DNA of 55,925 nt from Planctomycetota bacterium (lineage in GTDB: Bacteria > Planctomycetota > B15-G4), in assembly GCA_029259695.1 (NCBI GenBank), contig JAJDEQ010000130.1:1-55925 (forward strand), written 5' to 3'. The notes beneath the pieces were generated by a model, which ran no database searches, was not told where the DNA came from, and saw only the letters and a program-made list of their open reading frames with translations. A program made the translations under genes and the position numbers. Positions 44,657 through 55,801 of this stretch are shown here, one piece after another. Each line of letters opens with the position of its first letter. The stretch's first letter is position 1.

Positions 44657-45577
44657 TTGCCGAACGAAGACACCGCACGCGACACGACGTCGGTCGACTA
44701 CGTCAGCCGCGTCAACCTGGCCATCGACCACATCGTGGGCAACCTCGCCCGGCCGCTGCCGCTGGAAGACGTGGCCGGCGTGGCGGCCTTCTCGCCGTTC
44801 CACTTCCACCGCATCTTCCAGTCCCTGGTGGGCGAGACGCCGGGCCAGTTCGTGAAGCGGCTGCGACTCGAACGCGCCCTCTCGATCATGTCGCAGGCGC
44901 CCCGGCGATCGCTCACCGAGATCGCCCTGGACTGCGGCTTCGCGTCATCCTCCGACTTCTCGCGCAGCTTCAAGCAGCGTTACGGGGTGCCGCCGAGCGT
45001 GTTCGACATCGCGTCGTGGCGCGACAGCAAGCGCGATGACCTGCGAGCCATCGCCGGCGACCCGGCGAGCCACCATCACCTGCAACGCCTGCCCCCCGGC
45101 GAGAACCCCGACGGCTTCGAGGTGCAACTGCGCGACCTGCCGGCCCGCACCGTGGCCTACCTGCGCGTGCTCGCCCCCTACCAGGGCAGCGGCGTGATCG
45201 ACGCGGTGCAGCGCCTGCTGGCCTGGGCCGATGAACGCGACCTGGCCGACGGCCAGTGGCTCGGTTACCAGTGGGACAACCCGGACATCGTCGCCCTCAA
45301 GGACTGCCGCTACGACGTCGCCGTCGAAGTGGACCACGTGGAACCCGACGGCGACATCGGTCGCTTCGACTTCCCGCCCATGCGCGTGGCGCAGGTCACC
45401 CTGCGCGGCGACATCAATCTCGAGCAACGAGCGCTCGACTGGCTCTTCGGCACCTGGCTCCCGACCAGCGGCTACGTCCCGGACGACCAACCCTGCTTCG
45501 AAGCGTGGATCGGCCGACCGTTCGCTCACGGGATGGAGCACTTCGAGCTGCACGCGCAGTTGCCCGTGCGGCGCTGA
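44657..45577 (+). CDS. AraC-family regulator with GyrI-like effector domain
   Basis: A 306-residue transcription factor. Two helix-turn-helix motifs of the AraC type fill the first ~115 residues: 'RPLPLEDVAGVAAFSPFHFH' with 'RIFQSLVGETPGQFVKRLRL', and 'SLTEIALDCGFASSSDFSRS' with 'FKQRYGVPPSVF'. The rest is a GyrI-like (SHS2) ligand-binding domain ('FEVQLRDLPARTVAYLRVLA', 'CRYDVAVEVDHVEPDGDIGR', 'QVTLRGDINLEQRALDWLFG'), the MarR/Rob/BmrR-type small-molecule binder. It probably controls the divergent VOC gene. No in-frame ATG is available; TTG at 44657 with GAGGCG upstream is the best start. Confidence 0.9.
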   Translation: MPNEDTARDTTSVDYVSRVNLAIDHIVGNLARPLPLEDVAGVAAFSPFHFHRIFQSLVGETPGQFVKRLRLERALSIMSQAPRRSLTEIALDCGFASSSDFSRSFKQRYGVPPSVFDIASWRDSKRDDLRAIAGDPASHHHLQRLPPGENPDGFEVQLRDLPARTVAYLRVLAPYQGSGVIDAVQRLLAWADERDLADGQWLGYQWDNPDIVALKDCRYDVAVEVDHVEPDGDIGRFDFPPMRVAQVTLRGDINLEQRALDWLFGTWLPTSGYVPDDQPCFEAWIGRPFAHGMEHFELHAQLPVRR

Positions 45578-45636
45578 TTCACCGCCGATCCACCCTGCCG
45601 TCCGGATCCGTGTCGCCCGCGACAGCCTCCGGCTGC

Positions 45637-45653
45637 CGGTGATAAGATCACCG
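45637..45653 (+). promoter_or_regulatory. Palindrome overlapping an extended -10 box
   Basis: CGGTGAT-AAG-ATCACCG is a perfect 7-bp inverted repeat. Within it TGATAAGAT (45640-45648) matches an extended -10, 34 nt before the VOC gene ATG at 45682. A repressor bound to the palindrome would occlude the promoter. Confidence 0.45.
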
Positions 45654-45681
45654 CCCGCACGCCCACGGAGGAGGAGAACCC

Positions 45682-46470
45682 ATGCCCGTTCGCAACGACT
45701 TCCAACCCGGCGAGTTCTGCTGGGTCGACCTGGCCGCGCACGACCTCGCCGCCGCCGCCGACTGGTACGGCGCCCTGTTCGGCTGGACCGAGGTGAAGCA
45801 GGACGCGCCGAACGCTCCGCCCTACTCGTTCTTCCTGAAGGGCGACGTTCCCGCGGCAGCCGGTGGGCAGATGAGCGACGAGATGAAGGCGCAGGGCATT
45901 CCGCCGGTGTGGAACAGCTACGTGTGCGTCGAGGACTGCGAGGCGATGCAGAAGCGCGCGGCCGAGCTGGGCGCCACGATCACCGTGCCCACCATGGAGA
46001 TCCCCGGCCACGGCAAGCTCTGCTACTTCATGGATCCCGCCGGTGCGTCCATCGCCATGTGGCAGTCCACGGCTGCAGGGCCGGGCGTGTTCACCGCCGA
46101 GCACGGCGGCATGTCGTGGGTCGAACTCATGTGCCGCGACGTCGGTGCCGCGCGCGAGTTCTACGGCCGGTTGTTCGGCTGGAAGTTCGTGGACATGCCC
46201 ATGGAAGGCGTCGCCTACACGATGATCAAGGTCGGCGAGAAGGATGCCGGCGGGATCATGCCCATGGACGGCCCGCAGTTCGAAGGCGTGCCCAACCACT
46301 GGCTGGTCTACTTCGCCGTCGATGACTGCGCGGCCACGACGGCCAAGGCCGGCGAGACCGGCGGCATGGTGCGCGTGCCCCCGACCGACATCCCCGTGGG
46401 CACCTTCAGCGTCCTCGCGGATCCGCAGGGCGGCACCTTCGCCACGATCACCATCACGGCGACCTGTTGA
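45682..46470 (+). CDS. Two-domain VOC-family protein
   Basis: A 262-residue protein made of two VOC modules: one from about 10-130 ('EFCWVDLAAHDLAAAADWYG', 'TVPTMEIPGHGKLCYFMDPA') and one from about 135-260 ('MSWVELMCRDVGAAREFYGR', 'RVPPTDIPVGTFSVLADPQG'). The 'DxxAA..WYG.LFGW' and 'DP.GA..A.W' patterns are typical of the two-module VOC group (27 kDa antigen/Cfp30B-like). These are often annotated as glyoxalases, but the substrate is unknown and several lack a full metal site. GGAGGAG precedes the ATG. No signal peptide, so cytosolic. Monocistronic; convergent with a kinase gene. Confidence 0.92.
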   Translation: MPVRNDFQPGEFCWVDLAAHDLAAAADWYGALFGWTEVKQDAPNAPPYSFFLKGDVPAAAGGQMSDEMKAQGIPPVWNSYVCVEDCEAMQKRAAELGATITVPTMEIPGHGKLCYFMDPAGASIAMWQSTAAGPGVFTAEHGGMSWVELMCRDVGAAREFYGRLFGWKFVDMPMEGVAYTMIKVGEKDAGGIMPMDGPQFEGVPNHWLVYFAVDDCAATTAKAGETGGMVRVPPTDIPVGTFSVLADPQGGTFATITITATC

Positions 46471-46558
46471 TCGACCGACGCGGCGGCGCCGGTTCACGCC
46501 CCTCGAGCTGATGGGTGCGCCGCAACCGGATGCGCGCACACGAACCGCTCGGCGTGGC

Positions 46559-46574
46559 CCGGTGACCTGACCGG
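46559..46574. terminator. Small hairpin between convergent genes
   Basis: CCGGT (46559-46563) and ACCGG (46570-46574) pair around GACCTG, just before the kinase stop codon. Confidence 0.3.
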
Positions 46575-46575
46575 A

Positions 46576-49233
<2,658 letters not shown>

Positions 49234-49243
49234 CGAGCCGCCG

Positions 49244-49249
49244 AGTCTA
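49244..49249 (-). promoter_or_regulatory. Candidate -10 box TAGACT of a leaderless gene
   Basis: The minus strand reads TAGACT ending 10 nt before the kinase ATG at 49233, so transcription would start about 3 nt before the start codon, with no room for a ribosome binding site. Confidence 0.4.
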
Positions 49250-49433
49250 GCGCAGGCGGCACTCGGCCCCGATCGGCTTCCCACGCCGCCTCCCTCCATC
49301 CACAGCCCTCGACGCGCCGAACGCCGCAGGCACCATCACGTCACACCCCGACCCGCGGCGGCCCTATACCGTGGGCGAGTTCCCTCGCCGGACGGCTCCC
49401 AACGGTCATCCGGCCCCGACCAGGTGACATCTC

Positions 49434-50807
49434 ATGACCTCGAACCGCACTCTCCGACGCCCCGCGTTCGGTACTGCCCTCGCCGCGTCCGTCGTCGTCG
49501 CCCTCGCAGCGATCGCTGCCGTGCCGGCGGGCACGGCCCACTCAGCGTCGCCCGACGAACAGGCCGAGCTCTTCGCCGAGACGTTCGACACCCACTGGGA
49601 GAAGCTGCGCGACGAGTACCCGTACTTCGAGCTGTACGAGATCGACTGGGACGCCGAGCGCGCCGAGCACCGGCCGCGGGCCCTCGCCGCCGGCGACCCC
49701 ACCGAGTTCGCCTGGGAGATGGCGCGCCTGATCTCGACCCTGAAGGACCCGCACGTCAGCTACCTGCCGCCGATCCCCGATGTGGCCGCGCACTGGTCGG
49801 TGCCGGACCTCGACACGGCGCTCGTCGAGCGCCGCGTGCTCGTCACCGGCTGGCCCGAGGGCGAAGCGCACGAGCCACCGGCCGCGTTCACCGACGACCC
49901 CCATGCCTACCCCGAGATCATCGCGGTCCAGGGCGTGGACCCGTCGGGCTCGGCCCAGATCCTCGCCGGCGGCCTGCCGGGCACGACCTTCGACATCCGC
50001 CTGCGCTGGCCCGACGGCAGCGAGACCGATCACACCCTGCGCCGCCCGGACGAACCCAACCTGCCCCCACCCTCCAAGCACTACGGCGAGCGCTGGCTGG
50101 TGACGGGTCGCGTGGGCGACGTGGGCTACATGCGCATCAAGACCTTCGACCCGGGCATGGGCACGATGGGTCCCGACGGCAAGATGACGACCATGTTGCG
50201 CGCCGCCCTGCGCGAGCTCGCCGACACCGACGGCCTGATCATCGACCTGGCTGGCAACGGCGGCGGCCTCGTGGCGGCGTCGGATCCGTTCCTTGGCAAC
50301 ATCGTGGAGCGCCGGCTCAGCTACCGCTGGGGCAACTCGGGCGGGAAGACCCGCGTGATCCGGCCGCGCTCGCCGCGCTACACCGGCGACATCGTCTGCA
50401 TCGTCGACGAACGCAGCGCCAGCGGCGGTGAGTGGGCCGCGCGCATCCTGCGGGACGCCGGCCGGGCGACCGTCGTCGGCGGCCGCACCACAGGCGCCGA
50501 GGCCGCCGTGCACAAGTCGGAGGGCCCCGACGGCTCGGTCGTCGCGTTCAGCGCCTGGCCCATGGTCGAACCGGGCTTCACCCCGTTCCAGGAGACGGGC
50601 ATCGAACTCGACCACCTGATCCCGCTCACCATCGAGGACGCCCGCGAGCACGGCCTCGACGAAGCCAAGCGCCGCGTGCGCCGCGCCCGGTTCGCCAAGG
50701 CCCTCGAGATCCTCGGCGCCCCCACCGACCACGTCGACGCCATGCTCACCCTGGCGGCCAAGGGCGATCCCGAAGAGACCCAGGACGGCGTGACCAAGGT
50801 GCGCTGA
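49434..50807 (+). CDS. Exported S41-family peptidase
   Basis: A 457-residue protein with a signal peptide ('ALAASVVVALAAIAAVPAGT'). The S41 (C-terminal processing/tricorn-like) core is clear: 'VGYMRIKTFDPGMG', 'LIIDLAGNGGG' (the conserved 'R/DxxGNGGG' loop) and the nucleophile loop 'VDERSASGGEWAARIL' with Ser S330. The lysine of the CtpA-type Ser-Lys dyad is absent: the 'GKG' position reads 'TGAEA'. This suggests a Ser-His-type S41 enzyme or altered activity. No PDZ domain is obvious between residues 110 and 225. Role: extracytoplasmic proteolysis with unknown substrate. GGTGA sits upstream of the ATG. Confidence 0.88.
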   Translation: MTSNRTLRRPAFGTALAASVVVALAAIAAVPAGTAHSASPDEQAELFAETFDTHWEKLRDEYPYFELYEIDWDAERAEHRPRALAAGDPTEFAWEMARLISTLKDPHVSYLPPIPDVAAHWSVPDLDTALVERRVLVTGWPEGEAHEPPAAFTDDPHAYPEIIAVQGVDPSGSAQILAGGLPGTTFDIRLRWPDGSETDHTLRRPDEPNLPPPSKHYGERWLVTGRVGDVGYMRIKTFDPGMGTMGPDGKMTTMLRAALRELADTDGLIIDLAGNGGGLVAASDPFLGNIVERRLSYRWGNSGGKTRVIRPRSPRYTGDIVCIVDERSASGGEWAARILRDAGRATVVGGRTTGAEAAVHKSEGPDGSVVAFSAWPMVEPGFTPFQETGIELDHLIPLTIEDAREHGLDEAKRRVRRARFAKALEILGAPTDHVDAMLTLAAKGDPEETQDGVTKVR

Positions 50808-50834
50808 GTCCCCGGCGCCATCGAGCGTCGTTCC

Positions 50835-51077
50835 CTAGCGGGCGGTGACCGCCTCGTAGAGAAACTCCGGCGCGAGATCCGCTCCCGTCGACCACACGAT
50901 CGTGTTCAGCTCACGATCCAACCTGAATGAGCGGAACACCTCGACCTCTCGCAGGGGCTCGAACACCTCGCCGTGCAGCTCACGCTCGAGGTCCAGCTCT
51001 CCCTCGCTCCCATCGTCGAAGACGAGACGCACGACGTACCCCCGAACGTACTCAGCGGATCTCAGCGGCGGTATCAC
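50835..51077 (-). CDS. DUF2442 small protein
   Basis: An 80-residue protein matching DUF2442: 'IPPLRSAEYVRGYVVRLVFD', 'GSEGELDLERELHGEVFEPL' and 'FRSFRLDRELNTIVWSTGAD', ending 'LAPEFLYEAV'. The '...DG....vDl...l....f..L.d...F....ld....ti.Wp.G.Dl.pe.Ly' pattern is diagnostic. It starts at GTG 51077, 4 nt after the DUF4160 stop, so the genes are coupled. DUF2442 is widely predicted as an antitoxin-like partner of DUF4160; no direct evidence is seen here. Confidence 0.88.
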   Translation of the reverse strand: MIPPLRSAEYVRGYVVRLVFDDGSEGELDLERELHGEVFEPLREVEVFRSFRLDRELNTIVWSTGADLAPEFLYEAVTAR

Positions 51078-51081
51078 GGCA

Positions 51082-51339
51082 TCACTCAAGGGGAGCGATC
51101 GGTCGCAACGGCCTCCTGGCTTGCGCCGACTCCCAGTTGTCGAGCAGTTCGTCCTGGTGACGAGCATACCACTCCAGCACCAAGCCGAGCGCCCGTTGCG
51201 GGAAGCGCCCCTCGACGAAACCGTCCTTCACGCGAACCGAGATCCTGTACTCGCCGTAGCTTGCGTGGAAATGCGGGGGCGCGTGATCGTTGTAGTACAT
51301 CGCGATCACGATCCCGAAGAACCGTGAGACCTCTGGCAT
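51082..51339 (-). CDS. DUF4160 small protein
   Basis: An 85-residue protein with the DUF4160 signature 'PEVSRFFGIVIAMYYNDHAP' followed by 'PHFHASYGEYRISVRVKDG' and 'FPQRALGLVLEWYARHQDEL'. The 'HxxPHFHA.YGE' cluster is the hallmark of the family and its histidines could bind metal or nucleic acid. DUF4160 usually precedes DUF2442, as here, and the pair is often described as a toxin-antitoxin-like module. No clear ribosome binding site. Start ATG 51339 fits the family's normal N-terminus. Confidence 0.88.
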   Translation of the reverse strand: MPEVSRFFGIVIAMYYNDHAPPHFHASYGEYRISVRVKDGFVEGRFPQRALGLVLEWYARHQDELLDNWESAQARRPLRPIAPLE

Positions 51340-51562
51340 GCTCGACTCGCACACGCCCTGCGTTGCGCTCGCAGGAACAACCCACCGAAGGCGCCTCTCC
51401 GGCGCTGTCGGAGTCGTCGGCGGAGTCGTTGGCCCGTTACCTGCCGGTGAACAGGGCGCCCCCTTCACGAGTCCGGCCAAGAAGGCCAGCAACGAGGGGT
51501 GCGGGCAGTGCCGGCCGCCGATCGGCACAATGCGGCGCCGTGGCCCGGGAAGAGGAGATGCC

Positions 51563-52909
51563 ATGCGCCGCCCGCTGCTCGTCACCGCCATCGTGCTGCT
51601 CGTGCTCGCGACGCACGCGACGTCCCAGGAGGCGCGCCGCCGCTGGGACCGGCTCAACCAGATCCGGCGCGACAAGTTCGACCACGTGCTGCCCGCGGTG
51701 ATGCGCGAGCACGGCGTGGACATGTGGATCACCATGATCCGCGAGGCCAACTACGGCTCGTTCCGCACGGACCTGGGCGAGGGCTACACCAGCGCCGACG
51801 GCTTCTACGTGTTCACCGACCGGGGCGACGCTGCGGATCGGGGCGGCGACGTCGGTGATCAGGGCGGCGCGCGCATCGAGCGGGCCGCGCTGGGAATCGA
51901 CGGCCCGCTGATGGAACGCAACGGCGCCTACGACCTGTTCCTCGGCGCCGACGAGCTGGCGGCGTTCGTGGCCGAGCGGGACCCCGGGGTGATCGCGATC
52001 AACACCTCCCGCGCCATCGGCCCGGCGGACGACCTGTCGCACACCGGCTACGAGCAACTCGTCGAGACGCTGGGCGCACCCTGGAACGAGCGGCTCGTGT
52101 CGGGCGAGGCGTTCGTCGCCGACTTCCGCGCCCGGCGCACGGCCTCCGAACTCGTGGCCTTCGGCGAAGCCGGTGAGATCTCGCGCACGCTCGCCGAGCG
52201 GGCCCTGTCCAACGAGGTCATCACACCGGGCGAGACGACCCTCGAGCAGGTGGCCTGGTGGCTCATGGACCGACTGCTCGAGCGGGGCCTCGGGAGCTCG
52301 TTCGGTCTGCCCTCGATCTACATCACCGGCCCGGACGGCATCGAGGCCATCTCCACCGACCGCATCATCCAGCGCGGCGACCTGCTCATGATCGACTGGG
52401 GCGTGGGCTACCTGGGCTTCTTCACCGACATGAAGCGCGTCGCCTACGTGCTGCGGGACGGCGAGACCGAACCGCCCGCGTCACTGCGCCACGCTTTCGA
52501 CCGGGCCCTCGCCGTGCGCGACGTGATCACCGCCACGATCAAGCCGGGCCGCAGCGCGGGCCAGGCCGAGGAAGAGGTGCACGCCGCCCTCGCCGCCGCC
52601 GGCTTCGTCAACATCCCCTTCAACCAGCCCAGCGACGATCCGGACACCACCGACGTCGTCATCGGCTGCCACTCGGTGGGCAACACGGGCCACGGCATCG
52701 GCCCGTCGGTGGCCTTCTTCAACCCGGTGCAGCGCGAGTTCCCGCTGCGGGCGACCAACCTGCTCTCGATCGAACTCTTCGCCTACACCGCCATGCCCGA
52801 GTGGAACGGCAAGAAGGTGCGCATCCCCCTCGAGGACGACGCCGTCGTCACCGAGCGCGGCGTGGAGTGGCTGTACCCGGCCAACAGCCGGTTGCTCGTG
52901 GTGCGCTGA
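51563..52909 (+). CDS. Exported M24-family (Xaa-Pro dipeptidase-like) metallopeptidase
   Basis: A 448-residue protein with a signal peptide ('LVTAIVLLVLATHATSQ'). The C-terminal ~250 residues form a pita-bread M24 domain with a complete metal set: D278 and D289 ('MIDWGVGYLGFFTDM'), H377 ('SVGNTGHGIG'), E404 ('LLSIELFAY') and E424 ('RIPLEDDAVV'). The N-terminal ~190 residues are creatinase-like ('VDMWITMIREANYGSFRTDL'). Such enzymes cleave X-Pro bonds; export suggests it acts on peptides outside the cytoplasm. AGAGGAG precedes the ATG. It is divergent from the DUF4160/DUF2442 pair and convergent with the next exported protein gene. Confidence 0.92.
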   Translation: MRRPLLVTAIVLLVLATHATSQEARRRWDRLNQIRRDKFDHVLPAVMREHGVDMWITMIREANYGSFRTDLGEGYTSADGFYVFTDRGDAADRGGDVGDQGGARIERAALGIDGPLMERNGAYDLFLGADELAAFVAERDPGVIAINTSRAIGPADDLSHTGYEQLVETLGAPWNERLVSGEAFVADFRARRTASELVAFGEAGEISRTLAERALSNEVITPGETTLEQVAWWLMDRLLERGLGSSFGLPSIYITGPDGIEAISTDRIIQRGDLLMIDWGVGYLGFFTDMKRVAYVLRDGETEPPASLRHAFDRALAVRDVITATIKPGRSAGQAEEEVHAALAAAGFVNIPFNQPSDDPDTTDVVIGCHSVGNTGHGIGPSVAFFNPVQREFPLRATNLLSIELFAYTAMPEWNGKKVRIPLEDDAVVTERGVEWLYPANSRLLVVR

Positions 52910-52957
52910 CGGGCCTCGAGGCGTCGTGCGCGGCAAGGAGCTGAGCGCTCCACCAGA

Positions 52958-54001
52958 TCAGGGCGTCGTGCCCGAGATCGCGTTGCTCGCACTGAAGCCC
53001 ACCGGCCCGGCCGGATCGAGGATCCAGTACTGGTAGTACGTCGTGAAGCCGCCGGGGATGCCCGCGGGCCAGGTGGCGTTGATGGGGATCTCGCCCAAGG
53101 GGCCGGTCGGCAACGCGAGAGGGAAGCCGGCCAGGTCGAGCGCGGGCACCAGGGTGCCGCCCTTGAACGGTGCATTGAGCTGGGTCAGGCCGACGACGAG
53201 GTAGGCGGTCGTGTCCTCGAGCGCGTTGGTCAGCGACAGCGTGATCGGGTCGTTGGCCGCCAGCGTGCCGGCGCCGGCGAGCACCGGGTTGCCGTGCGTG
53301 CCGGCCAGCGCGTTGCCCAGATTGGCCCAGCCGCCGAACGGTGTCGGGTCGCACGCGTCGCCGATGCCGTCGCCGTCGGTGTCGGCCTGGTCGCGGTTGT
53401 AGATGCCGGGGCAGTTGTCGGTGGCTTCGGGCGTGCCGTCGGGAGCCCAGATGCGGATGCCGACGGCGGCGACCTGCATCGACCCGCCCAGCTCGTCGCT
53501 GAGGTGCACGATGTAGTCGCCCGACGCTGGACGCCCGTCGAGCAAGCTCAAGAACTCGGCCGGCTGGAAGGATCCCGAGAGCACGACGCCCGAGCCCAGT
53601 TGATCCTGGATGTTCGCCACCGCCTCGTCGTCGAGCCAGATGTCGAGTCCGTTTGCGAAATCTGCCGTCAGCTCCATGAGAAGCACTTCCGCATCACTCT
53701 GTCCCGGCGTCGAATGGGATACGTCGACGAGCAGAGCCTTGCTCCCGGTCATCGTGATCGTCGCGACGTACACCTCCACATCGCAGATCGTGGTGATCTC
53801 CGGGTCTTCGATCAGCAGTCCGTTCACATCCACGGTCCCGTCCTCGACCGTGAAGGTGAACCAATTGCCGCCCTCCGGTGACCAAGGGTTGTAGATCTGC
53901 TCCGGCGGGTCGACCTCCACCATGAAGTTGAACTGATCGCAGTCCTGGGCGGCCGCGACCGTGGAGACGAAAGCGAGTGCGAACACGGCGCTGAACTTCA
54001 T
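52958..54001 (-). CDS. Exported protein with calcium repeat and shared C-terminal domain
   Basis: A 347-residue protein with a signal peptide ('AVFALAFVSTVAAAQ'). A beta-rich N-terminal domain of about 190 residues ('NWFTFTVEDGTVDVNGLLIE', 'YVATITMTGSKALLVDVS', 'GDYIVHLSDELGGSMQVAAV') is unrecognised. A thrombospondin type 3-like calcium repeat follows ('NCPGIYNRDQADTDGDGIGD'). The last ~120 residues are the shared C-terminal domain in its clearest form ('LTQLNAPFKGGTLVPALD', 'TYYQYWILDPAGPVGFSASN', 'AISGTTP'). GGGGAG 6 nt upstream of ATG 54001 is a good ribosome binding site. It lies 69 bp downstream of a gene with a near-identical 3' end. Confidence 0.9.
   Translation of the reverse strand: MKFSAVFALAFVSTVAAAQDCDQFNFMVEVDPPEQIYNPWSPEGGNWFTFTVEDGTVDVNGLLIEDPEITTICDVEVYVATITMTGSKALLVDVSHSTPGQSDAEVLLMELTADFANGLDIWLDDEAVANIQDQLGSGVVLSGSFQPAEFLSLLDGRPASGDYIVHLSDELGGSMQVAAVGIRIWAPDGTPEATDNCPGIYNRDQADTDGDGIGDACDPTPFGGWANLGNALAGTHGNPVLAGAGTLAANDPITLSLTNALEDTTAYLVVGLTQLNAPFKGGTLVPALDLAGFPLALPTGPLGEIPINATWPAGIPGGFTTYYQYWILDPAGPVGFSASNAISGTTP
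52965..53094 (-). repeat. 130-bp direct repeat, copy 1 (identical to 54077-54206)
   Basis: Read base by base, 52965-53094 and 54077-54206 are identical, offset by 1112 bp. Each encodes the last part of the shared C-terminal domain. Similarity continues beyond the identical core with scattered differences. Confidence 0.9.
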
Positions 54002-54069
54002 CGGATCTCCCCTCGATGTCGAAAGACGAGCTTTCGCTTCAGGGTACTCCTCGAGACGGTTTGCCCATA

Positions 54070-55671
54070 TCACGGTGTCGTGCCCGAGATCGCGTTGCTC
54101 GCACTGAAGCCCACCGGCCCGGCCGGATCGAGGATCCAGTACTGGTAGTACGTCGTGAAGCCGCCGGGGATGCCCGCGGGCCAGGTGGCGTTGATGGGGA
54201 TCTCGCCGAGCGGGCCGGTCGGCAGCGCGAGCGGGAAGGCAGCCACATCGAGGGCGGGCACGAGCGTGCCGCCCTTGAACGGCGCATTGAGCTGCGTGAG
54301 GCCGAGGATCAGGTACGCGGTCGTGCTCTCCAGTGCATTCGTCAATGCGATCGTGAGCGGGTCGTTGCCGATCAACGTGCCCGTGCCCTCGAGCAACGGA
54401 TCGCCGTGGGTGCCACCGAGTGCACTGCCGAGATCCGTCCAGCTTCCCTGGCATTCGTCGGGGATGCCGTTCCCATCTACGTCGGCGCTGGTGCCCTGCG
54501 CGATGTCGCACACGTCGTGGATGCCGTTCTCGTTGCAGTCGACGAGTTCCGCCTCAGCCGCGACGAGCACCAGGTCGTAACCTACGGTGTCTGCGAACCC
54601 GATGATCTCGGAGTTCGACACACCGAACCCCGCCGCTTCGAGATAGAGGAAGCTGTCCGAGGACGCAGGCACGTTCGGAACCACGACACCGTCGAACCAG
54701 GCACCGAGGTCGCCGCCGAAATCGATGAGCGCCACGCCGCCATTCCCGGCCAACGTGAAGTCCTCCGAATCGATGCCCGCCGCGATCGTGACCGACGTCG
54801 TGTCGGGCACGGTCACACTCATGCCGACCGCACCACCCGCGGCCGACGGCCAGAGCGTGCTCCCGAGACCTTCGCCCGCCAGCGTCGGGAACAGCCCCGA
54901 GCCTGACTCGCGCTTCACCAACCACCCCCGCATGGCCCCGAGGTACTGGTAGTCACCGAGTGACCCGGCCCCCAAGGCACCGGGTTCGATCGAGTCCTGC
55001 CAGATCTCGTAACCCAGGTTCTCGATGCGCCAGACGGTCGTGAGCAAGCCGCCGGTGCCCGAGAACGACGTGAACGTCCCGGCCCGGGTATCGGTGAGCG
55101 GGTTGATGGGCGCGCCCGGCGCGGCACTCGTCGTCGTCCCCGCGAGCGCGTGAACCGTTGTTCCCCAACCTGCGGGGAGTCCGCTCACCCCCTCGTTCGT
55201 GCCGGTGGCATCGACCCTGCACAGCTCGATGTCTCCCCCGCTCTCATCGACCTCGATGGCGAGATGACTCTCCGCGCCGATCAGCACCGGCGTCTTGCCC
55301 GCCACTGGGATGAGCGAACGCGCACCGTTTGCCGTCTCGCCGTCGAGATCCAGAAGGGGTCCGCCGAGGAAGTCGATCGCCAGCAAGGGGAGCACGAAAC
55401 CGGGAATCGGCTCCAGCGAGCCGCGCCGAAACAGGAAACTCAACGCCCCCACATGGTTCGGCGCGAGCAGCGGGGTCCCCGTGCCTTGGAACGTGATGAG
55501 CGCTCCGACGTCGGCCGTGCCCGCAAGCCGGTCTCCGTCCGTCCCCGTCACGCCGATCGCACCGGGATAGCGTCCGGTATCCACACCGGTCATGAGCTCA
55601 TAGAGCTGCGCAGGACTCGATGACGTCACCACGAACGCGAGCAACCACACCGCGAGCACACTTCTGAACAT
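54070..55671 (-). CDS. Exported protein with shared C-terminal domain
   Basis: A 533-residue protein with a signal peptide ('LAVWLLAFVVTSSSPAQ'). About 360 residues of beta-rich sequence follow ('GALITFQGTGTPLLAPNHVG', 'SHLAIEVDESGGDIELCRVD', 'TVWRIENLGYEIWQDSIEPG'); no family is recognised. A planctomycete-type calcium repeat 'DCNENGIHDVCDIAQGTSA' leads into 'DVDGNGIPDECQG'. The last ~120 residues are the shared C-terminal domain ('LTQLNAPFKGGTLVPALD', 'TYYQYWILDPAGPVGFSASN'). GGAG 8 nt before ATG 55671 supports the start. It is divergent from the truncated gene at the right edge. Function unknown. Confidence 0.9.
   Translation of the reverse strand: MFRSVLAVWLLAFVVTSSSPAQLYELMTGVDTGRYPGAIGVTGTDGDRLAGTADVGALITFQGTGTPLLAPNHVGALSFLFRRGSLEPIPGFVLPLLAIDFLGGPLLDLDGETANGARSLIPVAGKTPVLIGAESHLAIEVDESGGDIELCRVDATGTNEGVSGLPAGWGTTVHALAGTTTSAAPGAPINPLTDTRAGTFTSFSGTGGLLTTVWRIENLGYEIWQDSIEPGALGAGSLGDYQYLGAMRGWLVKRESGSGLFPTLAGEGLGSTLWPSAAGGAVGMSVTVPDTTSVTIAAGIDSEDFTLAGNGGVALIDFGGDLGAWFDGVVVPNVPASSDSFLYLEAAGFGVSNSEIIGFADTVGYDLVLVAAEAELVDCNENGIHDVCDIAQGTSADVDGNGIPDECQGSWTDLGSALGGTHGDPLLEGTGTLIGNDPLTIALTNALESTTAYLILGLTQLNAPFKGGTLVPALDVAAFPLALPTGPLGEIPINATWPAGIPGGFTTYYQYWILDPAGPVGFSASNAISGTTP
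54077..54206 (-). repeat. 130-bp direct repeat, copy 2 (identical to 52965-53094)
   Basis: Second copy of the identical stretch. The lack of any synonymous difference across 43 codons, while flanking parts of the same domain differ, points to recent duplication or gene conversion. Confidence 0.9.
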
Positions 55672-55801
55672 GTCTGGGACTCCGACTGTCGAGGACTCTC
55701 TCCCAGGGACGGCGCCGCGCCGCATCACAGGTCACGACGCCGCCCCCGGCACTGCGTCACGCCGGCGGCCATCACCCGCCACCGCGCCTAGACCAAATGG
55801 G

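Noticed and set aside
54002..54511. Upstream extension of the 52958-54001 gene
   Set aside because: It reads a wrong frame of the neighbouring gene's 3' end; the signal peptide and GGGGAG site fix the start at 54001.
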